DNA from: DASYAN01 sp963727755
GTDB taxonomy: Bacteria > Chloroflexota > Ktedonobacteria > Ktedonobacterales > Ktedonobacteraceae
Direction: 5' to 3'
Assembly (NCBI GenBank): GCA_963727755.1
Contig: CAVSHN010000015.1
Coordinates: 248,001 to 312,000, forward strand
DNA: 64,000 nucleotides
How positions within the stretch are numbered: position 1 is the first letter of the stretch; each line of letters opens with the position of its first letter. Of the stretch, positions 57,258 through 64,000 are shown in pieces. Made by a program: the position numbers and the translations under genes. The notes under the pieces were generated by a model. The model did no database searches, had not been told where the DNA came from, and was given only the letters and a program-made list of their open reading frames with translations.

Positions 57258-58670
57258 TAGAGGTATAGTCGGGCTTCTATTAGCTAATGGTAAAATAAGC
57301 GTAACGGTTGTGCCCTGTTCAGGAACGCTACTCAAGGCAAGTTGACCTCCATGAACAAGCGCGATATTTCGAGCAATGGAGAGCCCGAGGCCCGTGCCTC
57401 CTGCCTCACGTGAGCGAGCTTTGTCTACTCGGTAGAAGCGCTCTCCTAAGTGTGGCAAGTGCTCAGCAGCGATGCCAATTCCTGTATCTTCTACCTCCAG
57501 ACGTATCTGCTCATCCCGCACTACTATGCGTATAGTGACATGGCCGCTTTGTCGGTTATACTTGATAGCATTATCAAGCAGCACCAGCACTGCCTGCTCT
57601 AATAGCATTGGATCACCAATTACATAGGGATTGTCAGAACACTCCACCTCGACAGTAATGCCATGCTCCTCAGCGAGAGCTTGTACTCTCCGCATTATCC
57701 TCTTAACCAGCTCAGTTATGCTTATCACCTCATACTCTCGATGGACCGTTTCAGTATCCAGACGAGCAAGAGTTAGCAAGTTCGTGGCAAGATGACCCAT
57801 ATGACTTACTTCCGCAATAATATCTTCTAGCAAAATTACATCTTCTGCCTCTAACCGCTCACGACCTCGTAGCAAAACCTCGGCATCAGCACGCAGGAGT
57901 GTCAGAGGCGTACGAAGTTCGTGCGAGGCATCAGCAATAAAGCGCTGCTGGTTCTCCCATGCTAGTCGTGCAGGTGCCAAGGCGCGATTCGCTAGAAACA
58001 ACCCACCTAGCCCGGCACTAAGTAGTGCTAGGCCTCCAACAGTCAGCAAGAGTACCAGCAGCAAAGACAGCGCAGTTTCCTGTGCCTGGATAGACTCGCC
58101 AACCACTATCACGCCAATGAACCCACTCCCAGACATACTTGGGACTGCCAAAGCATAGCGATAAATTGATCCGACTGTCCCTCCAGCATTGACAATATCG
58201 GTAGCTGGTTGCCCTGTCTGCAAGGCTAATTTGGCTAAGGTATTTGTGAGCAGAGCCGATGGGAGTTGTGGTGTATTTTCGTCGAGCAGTAGAGAGCCAT
58301 GTTGGTCAAAGTACACAGTTACCTCAGGCGCAAAGAATCTCTGAGTTATGAGAGCTGGTGGTGGAGGACCAATTTGGTCTGGTGGTCCAAATGCCGGGCT
58401 GCTCTGATCAGATGGGGACCTGAGCCAGTTGTTTGCACGCATTTGGGTATGTGTAGCAGCACCAGCTTCAATAGGGGCAAGGAGGAAATATTGTGTGCCT
58501 AAATAGAGAGCCACGCCAAATAGTAGTAAGGCCATGCCTAACACCGCACAGTACCAGAGCGTCAGGCGAATACGCAACCCCTGAAACATTGCCGCCCTCG
58601 CATCTTTTGCGTGTTGATCCCTATTATAAATAGACCGGATAGACCGCTGGATAAGTTTTCTCCAGTTCAT
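57219..58670 (-). CDS. Sensor histidine kinase
   Basis: 483 residues from 58670 (GAGGAGCAAGGAAGG upstream). Membrane helix 1 near residues 30-55, an outside sensor domain of about 115 residues, helix 2 (LSLLLVLLLTVGGLALLSAG), then HisKA with ASHELRTPLTLLRADAE (His near residue 248) and HATPase with N box LLDNAIKYNRQSGH, G boxes DTGIGIAAEHLPHLGERFYR and GGTGLGLSIARNIALVHGG. EnvZ/CpxA-like class. Starts about 30 bases after the response regulator stop; the pair forms one operon. Ligand unknown. Confidence 0.93.
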   Translation of the reverse strand: MNWRKLIQRSIRSIYNRDQHAKDARAAMFQGLRIRLTLWYCAVLGMALLLFGVALYLGTQYFLLAPIEAGAATHTQMRANNWLRSPSDQSSPAFGPPDQIGPPPPALITQRFFAPEVTVYFDQHGSLLLDENTPQLPSALLTNTLAKLALQTGQPATDIVNAGGTVGSIYRYALAVPSMSGSGFIGVIVVGESIQAQETALSLLLVLLLTVGGLALLSAGLGGLFLANRALAPARLAWENQQRFIADASHELRTPLTLLRADAEVLLRGRERLEAEDVILLEDIIAEVSHMGHLATNLLTLARLDTETVHREYEVISITELVKRIMRRVQALAEEHGITVEVECSDNPYVIGDPMLLEQAVLVLLDNAIKYNRQSGHVTIRIVVRDEQIRLEVEDTGIGIAAEHLPHLGERFYRVDKARSREAGGTGLGLSIARNIALVHGGQLALSSVPEQGTTVTLILPLANRSPTIPLSGDRPLPRQFYF

Positions 58671-58699
58671 ACCTTCCTTGCTCCTCATATATCTCTATA

Positions 58700-59374
58700 C
58701 TATGGCTCAATCTTATAGCCGACACCACGCACCGTCTTAATTAACGGATGCGAGAAACCCTTATCAATCTTCTCACGCAGGTAATGTATGTAGATATCCA
58801 CGACATTCGAGAGTGCCTCTAGATCATAGCGCCAGACAGAGTCAATAATTTGCGTCCGGGTCAGTACCTGACCTGCATGTCGCATTAAATATTCTAAAAG
58901 AGCAAATTCTTTTGCCGTTAGCGCAATAGCGTGTCCAGCACGCTGAGCCTCATGGCGCAAGAAATCGAGAGTCAAGTCACCTACTGTAATCTGAGGTGTC
59001 TCATCAAAATGGCGATCGCGACGACGTAGTAACGCATTGATGCGTGCTAGTAATTCCTCCATCGCAAAAGGTTTGGTGAGATAATCGTCGGCTCCTACGT
59101 TAAGACCCATCACACGGTCTTCGATGGCACCTCGTGCCGTAAGCATGAGTACAGGTGACATCACGTGTTCGGCACGCATCTGACGGCAAATCTCGATGCC
59201 ATCAATGTCAGGCAGCATCACATCAAGAATTACCACATCATAGGTACCACTGAGGGCAAGATCGAGGCCGCTGTGCCCTTCATGTGCGAGATCAACGGTA
59301 TGACGCTCTTCGAGTAGAACGCGGCGTAGCAAGTATCCAAGGCGCCGCTCATCTTCGACTATCAGGATATGCAT
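58700..59374 (-). CDS. OmpR-family response regulator
   Basis: 224 residues from ATG 59374, GGGAGAGCT upstream. The receiver domain has the acidic pair (VEDERRLG), phospho-acceptor Asp in VVILDVMLPDIDG and Lys in DYLTKPFAMEELL. The C-terminal winged helix is IALTAKEFALLEYLMRHAGQ and RTQIIDSVWRYDLEALSNVV with HYLREKIDKGF. DNA-binding transcription factor controlled by the kinase downstream; the adjacent divergent glycosyltransferase at 59590 is a plausible target. Confidence 0.94.
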   Translation of the reverse strand: MHILIVEDERRLGYLLRRVLLEERHTVDLAHEGHSGLDLALSGTYDVVILDVMLPDIDGIEICRQMRAEHVMSPVLMLTARGAIEDRVMGLNVGADDYLTKPFAMEELLARINALLRRRDRHFDETPQITVGDLTLDFLRHEAQRAGHAIALTAKEFALLEYLMRHAGQVLTRTQIIDSVWRYDLEALSNVVDIYIHYLREKIDKGFSHPLIKTVRGVGYKIEP

Positions 59375-59589
59375 AGCTCTCCCATCTGGGTACCAACAAG
59401 GCATTTTGGTCGGTCCCGCTTTTCTCATACTCTATTTTAGGAAGATTAGAAACAGATTGGAAAGGTGATCAAACCAGTACATGAGAAAATTCCTCATCAT
59501 TTTCCAATGTTTTTCTCATCAAATCAAACTATGCTAGGAGGCAGTACAGCGGAACCATCACAACAATTTGTATCCGAGGAGAATATATA

Positions 59590-61798
59590 ATGGCTAAAGT
59601 ACTGGATGTACCTTTCCCGGCCCGACAGAGGTCATTGATTAAAGAAAGGGCCCTTCCTCCAACCACCTTATGGCAACGATTGGCTCTGGGAGCAATCATA
59701 GCCATCTCATTATTCATGAATTTCTTCGAGTTGGGGCAAAACGGTTTTGGTAACTTCTACTATGCTGCTGGCGTCAGGAGTATGCTAGACAGTTGGCATA
59801 ATTTCTTTTTTGTCTCATTTGATCCCGGTGGATTTGTCACCCTCGACAAGCCTCCGCTAGGTTTTTGGTTACAAGTGCTGAGTGCAAAAATTTTCGGCTT
59901 CACGGCTTTTAGCGTCTATCTGCCTCAGGCATTGGCAGGTGTGCTCTCGGTGGCCTTGCTCTATCATCTGATACGACGCCACTTTGGAGTCGTAGCTGGA
60001 CTGCTAGCAGCTTTGGCATTGGCACTCAGTCCAATTAGTGTTGTCACGAACCGCAACAATACAATTGATAGCACACTCGCTCTCGTTCTTCTATTAGGGG
60101 CATGGGCGGTGCTGCGTGCTGCAGAGACAGGACGACTACGCTGGCTGTTACTCTGCGCTGCGACGATAGGCATTGGCTTTAATATTAAAATGTTAGAGGC
60201 CTATCTCGTAATTCCAGCATTCGGACTGCTCTATCTGCTGGCTGCTCCTAAAAGCATCTGGAAGCGCATCGGAGACTTAATCCTGGCAGCTATACTGCTG
60301 CTTGCCATCTCGCTTTCCTGGGCTTCTGGCAGTAGATCTCACCCCGGCTTCGCAACGTCCGTATGTAGACTCCAGTCAGAATAACTCGGAAATCAGCCTT
60401 GCTCTTGGCTACAATGGTATTAATCGTCTCATTGGACAACTTGGCATGGGACCAGGTGGTCCACCTCCCGGTCAGCCCACTAATACAGGTGGGAAATCCC
60501 CACAAGGTGCAGGCCCATCAGGTGCCCCCGGTGGTCTTAGTGGCAATGGTAGCCCTAATGGCAATGGTAGCCCTAACGGCAATAGTAGCCCTAATGGCAA
60601 TAGTAGCCATATTAGTAATAGAGGCCCTAATGGCAATGGAGGATTTGTCAGTAATAGCGGCATTGGTGGCCCAGGAGGTCCTGGTGGTAATGGCCTCTTC
60701 AATACTGGTACGCCTGGACCACTGCGGCTTTTCACTGAACCATTAGGAGGACAGATCGTCTGGCTGCTGCCACTAGCAATTCTGGGCATGCTTGCCTTGG
60801 CATGGCAAAGTCGTCCTCGCTTCCAGAGCGACCGACAGCAGCAATCTCTGATACTATGGGGTACATGGCTGCTCACGATGGGCATCTTCTTTAGTGTTGC
60901 AGGTTTCTTCCATCAGTATTACCTGACGGAAATGGCTCCAGCCATTGCAGCTCTCTTTGGCATAGGGATTGTGACGATGTGGCGCGATTACCGACTGTCT
61001 GGTTGGAGAGGTTGGTTGCTACCTCTTGCACTAATTATTACAGCTCTTGAGCAAATATACATTCTGAGCAGTTACCCTTCTTGGAGCACTTGGCTAACTC
61101 CCAGCATTGCTGTTCTCTGCATAGCAGGATCACTCGTATTGATTGTTTTACGCATAAGGCAGACCATTGAAATCAATAGATGGCAAAGACTTTTCTCAAC
61201 ATCCATAGTAAGTATTGCCTTATTGGGACTGATGGTCACGCCAACAACATGGGCAGCTGTCCCTGTCATACAAAACATACAGTCTCAGCTCCCAGTTGCT
61301 GGTCCATCTCAACAAGGCGACTTTGGAGGTCCTAGTGGTCCAAATGGTAACTTGCCCGGCTTTAGAAATCCCGGTACTCCCAATGGCGCATCTACTGATA
61401 CGGCACTCATTAAGTACCTAGAAGCCCATAAAGGAAATGCAAAGTTCCTAGTTGCAATGCCTGATTCTATGGAAGCGGGGAACATCATTCTAGCAACGAA
61501 TAAGCCAGTCATGTCGCTAGGTGGTTTTTCTGGTAGTGATCCCATCCTGACGGTTAGCCAGCTTGAGAAACTGATTCACCAGGGTACTATTCGCTACTTC
61601 CTGCTGAACTCCTTCGGGCCAGGACAACAACCGCCATCAGCATCCCTTAAAGACATCCCTGAACAATATCGAGACCGCCTAATGAGTGGTAGCTTCGGAG
61701 GTAGCCCGCAGAGTTCTCTCACCTCTTGGGTGAAACAGCACTGTACAGCTGTGTCATCCGTAGCAAACCAACTGTATGATTGTGCGGTGATGCATTGA
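59590..61798 (+). pseudogene. PMT/ArnT-like (YkcB-type) membrane glycosyltransferase, frameshifted
   Basis: About 735 residues joined. Polytopic GT-C enzyme using polyprenyl-phosphate sugars outside the membrane. Seen: FGNFYYAAGVRSMLDSWHNF, FVTLDKPPLGFWLQVLSAKI, several membrane helices, a long Gly/Asn/Pro-rich outside loop (SPNGNGSPNGNSSPNGN), further helices (about 60760-61240) and a C-terminal extracytoplasmic domain (FLVAMPDSMEAGNIILATNK). An extra T near 60324 (GGCTTCTGG) breaks the frame; without it the text is AISLSWALAVDLTPASQRP. GAGGAG 8 bases before ATG. Divergent from the two-component operon. Confidence 0.85.
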
Positions 61799-61824
61799 TC
61801 ATTGGTGTGGGACTGGAATTTAGA

Positions 61825-62490
61825 TTACTCTGGCTTTGGAGGGTGATCTAAACTCCAAAGCCACTCCTCAAACATGTTACGTGCGATAGGATAGCCTTCT
61901 CTTTCAATGACAGCTTCCAGACGGAGTGCGAGGAGGCTTTCCCACAAAATCGCTTGCCGTTCTTTCGGCTGAGCCAGAATAAGCGGTCTAGCTTGAGCAA
62001 TCATATCTAATGCCTGTCCCAAGGTCTCACTCAATCTTTGCTCAAGCAATTCTCGCACATAACGGGCAAAAGCAGGCGAACTACCTCCCGTCGAGATAGC
62101 CACCGTCAAGTCGTTGCGGCGAATCGTGGCCGGCACATGAAAGTCGCTCAGAGCTGGATTATCTGCTACATTCACCCATAGCCCACGTGCATGAGCATCT
62201 TGGGCGACCTGACGATTCACTTCAGGATCATTTGTAGCGGCAAATACGAGTTGGACACCATCCAGGTGCTCTGCTATATAATTACTGAGAATGGAGCGTA
62301 TCAATGACTGAGAGAGCAAAGCCTGTAATTCGTTATGCAATTGCGGGCTAATGATGACAATATTCGCCCCCGTCGCGAGCAGGGAGCGTACCTTGCGAGT
62401 TGCGACACTCCCACCTCCAACGACGGCACAGACTTTACCTTGCAAAGAAAGAAATGCAGGATAGAGGCTTTTTCCCAAATGAAAAGTCAA
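61825..62490 (-). CDS. Precorrin-2 dehydrogenase/sirohydrochlorin ferrochelatase-like
   Basis: 221 residues. Converts precorrin-2 to sirohydrochlorin with NAD and may insert iron (sirohaem synthesis). Rossmann motif VVGGGSVATRKVRSLLATGA, FAATNDPEVNRQVAQDA, WVNVADNPALSDFHVPATIR and TVAISTGGSSPAFARYVREL match CysG-N/Met8p. TTG start, with AGGAGG 12-17 bases upstream. No sirohaem methyltransferase is adjacent. A weak copy of the shared element lies just upstream. Confidence 0.9.
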   Translation of the reverse strand: MTFHLGKSLYPAFLSLQGKVCAVVGGGSVATRKVRSLLATGANIVIISPQLHNELQALLSQSLIRSILSNYIAEHLDGVQLVFAATNDPEVNRQVAQDAHARGLWVNVADNPALSDFHVPATIRRNDLTVAISTGGSSPAFARYVRELLEQRLSETLGQALDMIAQARPLILAQPKERQAILWESLLALRLEAVIEREGYPIARNMFEEWLWSLDHPPKPE

Positions 62491-62548
62491 GTCGATTGGT
62501 ATCCTCCTAGAACAACTCTCCGCAAAGATGATACCTGATCAATGATGA

Positions 62549-62575
62549 GTTTTACAAGTGAAAAAAGGGACATTT
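62549..62575 (-). promoter_or_regulatory. Weak copy of the C/T-rich element
   Basis: Minus strand: AATGTCCCTTTTTTCACTTG then TAAAAC. It shares TGTCCCTTTTTTC with copy l but not the flanks; may be chance. Confidence 0.3.
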
Positions 62576-62643
62576 TCCTTCCAATTGTTCCATGTTCCGC
62601 AAACTCATTCCAACAAAACTGCAAAGATTGTGCTGTGTAGCTC

Positions 62644-62673
62644 TTGACATACCTTCTCTCAATCATGTACACT
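62644..62673 (+). promoter_or_regulatory. Promoter of the fur operon
   Basis: TTGACA (62644-62649), 18 bases, TACACT (62668-62673). Confidence 0.65.
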
Positions 62674-62685
62674 CTCATTAGAATT

Positions 62686-62704
62686 GATAATGATAATCAT
62701 TATT
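62686..62704. promoter_or_regulatory. Fur box
   Basis: GATAATGATAATCATTATT matches the classical 19-bp Fur consensus at 18 positions. It lies between the -10 box and the fur start, so Fur-Fe would block its own transcription. Confidence 0.9.
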
Positions 62705-62734
62705 AGGATACCCTAATATAGGGAGGCCTAAATT

Positions 62735-63154
62735 ATGAGACAAAGACTTAATGAGAATGCGCAGGCAGTATTGGATGTCGTCCGAGCATCCCATCATCAC
62801 CCGACAGCTATGGAAGTGTATGAAGCGGTCAAGCAGAAGCGACCTCGCATAGGTATTGCCAGTGTCTATCGCATATTGCATAATTTAATTAGGCAAGGGT
62901 ATGTCAAGGAGTTGCGGCATACTGATGAGAGTTGCCGCTACGATGCCCATGTGGAGCGCCACGATCATGCCATTTGCACTATCTGTGGTGCACTACGCGA
63001 CATTCCGATTGAAGTGCAGGTGCCTCAAAACATCTTACAGGCTGCGGCACAGGCAGCAGGAATTGAGTTGAGTTCGCATGAGTTGCGTCTTTATGGACGC
63101 TGCTCGCGGTGCAATGCGGGCAAAGAATTGATAGCTCAAACGAGTGAGCTTTAG
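62735..63154 (+). CDS. fur: Fur family ferric uptake regulator
   Basis: 139 residues. The winged helix has HHPTAMEVYEAVKQKRPRIG and IASVYRILHNLIRQGYVKEL; the dimerisation domain has the regulatory metal site (HVERHDHAICTICG) and structural CxxC pairs CTIC and CSRC. GGGAGG upstream. The Fur box and the transporter gene 24 bases downstream mark it as an iron regulator; PerR or Zur functions are less likely given the site sequence. Confidence 0.92.
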   Translation: MRQRLNENAQAVLDVVRASHHHPTAMEVYEAVKQKRPRIGIASVYRILHNLIRQGYVKELRHTDESCRYDAHVERHDHAICTICGALRDIPIEVQVPQNILQAAAQAAGIELSSHELRLYGRCSRCNAGKELIAQTSEL

Positions 63155-63178
63155 TAATTTATCAAGGGAGCTGAGTCC

Positions 63179-63779
63179 ATGGACAACAAATCTGGCATTA
63201 ATGTGATTGATAATACAGAAGATACACAAACAAAAAAAATACCCTTGCCATCTCAGTCTGCATGGCAGGAGATTAAAGAGATCTTTCAGGCCATTGCTCG
63301 TAATGATGATACTTCGCATGCATTCCTCTTGCGCGTTGTCCAACCCGGACTCTGCAGGTCTGATGGATGGATCTGTCTCGACGCTAGCTCCAATCTTTGC
63401 TACCGCTTTCGTCACCCATAAATCATCTGATGCATTCCTAGTCGGTATAGCAGCTGCGGTGGGAGCAGGGATTAGCATGGCTTTATCAGAAGCTCTTTCC
63501 GATGATGGGGAGCTTACAGGTCGTGGTAATCCCATGGTAAGGGGGGGGATTACTGGTATCATGACAATTCTTGGGGGGGTATTGCACACTTTGCCTTTCT
63601 TGATCAGTAATATCGGGGTAGCGCTTGTCATGGCATACGTTGTTGTGACTGTTGAGCTGATTGTTATTGCTGCGATCCGCCATCGTTACTTTAGGACGCA
63701 GTGGTTCAAGTCCATTCTCCAGGTTGTTGGGGGTGGTATACTAGTCTTCCTGGCTGCGTATATCTTTGGCAATGCCTAG
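63179..63779 (+). pseudogene. VIT1/CCC1-like iron or manganese transporter, frameshifted
   Basis: About 200 residues joined. The N-terminal cytosolic stretch is followed by DSAGLMDGSVSTLAPIFATA (the first helix and GLxDGxxS signature of the VIT family), VGIAAAVGAGISMALSEALS and three more helices ending VFLAAYIFGN. An extra base near 63352 in ACTCTGCAGG breaks the frame. AAGGGAGC 10 bases before ATG. Downstream of fur in the same operon; iron storage or efflux is the likely role. Confidence 0.82.
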
Positions 63780-63785
63780 TAAAAT

Positions 63786-63815
63786 TTGACCTCTGCTAGA
63801 ACTATCCTGTACAAT
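63786..63815 (+). promoter_or_regulatory. Promoter of galU
   Basis: TTGACC (63786-63791), 18 bases, TACAAT (63810-63815). A 7-bp stem CAACAAC/GTTGTTG follows at 63875-63895 in the leader. Confidence 0.6.
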
Positions 63816-63915
63816 GGTTATAAAGGTTTTTGATAACATATTCGCTTGTCTGTAGTAGCAATTTTGATATCTCGCAACAACGTTAAATGTTGTTGAAGGT
63901 TAAAACGGAGGACCG

Positions 63916-64000
63916 ATGCACATTCGTAAAGCTGTGTTACCTGTGGCTGGCCTGGGAACACGAGTATTACCCGCTAGCAAAGTTGTGCCGAAGGAATTGC
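63916..64000 (+). CDS. galU: UTP-glucose-1-phosphate uridylyltransferase, N-terminus only
   Basis: 28 codons: MHIRKAVLPVAGLGTRVLPA then SKVVPKEL, the nucleotide-binding start of GalU. It makes UDP-glucose for wall and capsule sugars. GGAGG 5 bases before the ATG. Continues past the window end. Confidence 0.9.
   Translation, partial: MHIRKAVLPVAGLGTRVLPASKVVPKEL

Noticed and set aside
27541..60330. Programmed +1 frameshifting at TTCTGG
   Set aside because: The same context breaks a gene on the opposite strand (44247), which translation could not explain.

Overview
The window is a bacterial chromosome segment of mid GC content. It most resembles a spore-forming Chloroflexota of the class Ktedonobacteria. 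I infer this from several traits seen together: ISKra4-like and other abundant insertion sequences, F420-type PPOX protein, GH57/DUF3536, GH127 and GH6 hydrolases, DUF1611 plus dipeptide epimerase, and many long Ser-rich or low-complexity proteins. The assignment is an inference from content; no rRNA is present.

Layout. 1-7.8 kb: lon (broken by a TAG), a transposase relic, a zinc-ribbon membrane protein, radC, a tatD operon and three small genes. 7.9-12.4 kb: a tnpB element with its right-end/guide-RNA region, tRNA-Pro(CGG), an Arg-rich leader ORF before an HNH gene, and a decayed GH57 gene. 12.8-18.6 kb: two paralogous repeat proteins (one poly-Gln), a sigma-like factor with an HTH partner, and an IS that splits a Ser/Gln-rich gene. 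18.6-20.7 kb: ruvB-queA. 21-24 kb: a second IS that has cut a toxin-like gene. 24-34 kb: GH127, hutH, a SUKH-domain gene, SDR, PPOX, an HcpR-like regulator divergent from hcp, and three parS-type sites. 34-41 kb: a lysine-rich protein, a NAGPA-domain protein, and a DUF1611/epimerase pair (D-glutamate route) separated by a 39-residue-repeat protein. 40.8-42.8 kb: an IS1634-like element with a clean target duplication. 43-57 kb: an island of effector-like genes (C39-like protease, ChaN/TraB-like protein, toxin-like gene), a DUF234 ATPase, GH6, a broken type ISP restriction-modification gene, a hisD-family gene and a MITE. 57-64 kb: a two-component system, a PMT-type glycosyltransferase, sirohaem synthesis, fur with a classical Fur box, a VIT-like transporter, and the start of galU.

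Three themes stand out. First, a C/T-rich element containing TGTCCCTCTTTC lies upstream of several effector-like genes and secreted glycosidases, so these may form one regulon or exported set. Second, those effector-like proteins share Ser-rich, apparently disordered N-termini, and two of them share a C-terminal toxin-like domain. Third, an unusual number of otherwise good genes are broken by single-base changes. At least six of the insertions fall in TCTGG or CTGCAG contexts, which suggests systematic read error or a local mutational hot spot; frame calls should be read with that in mind.
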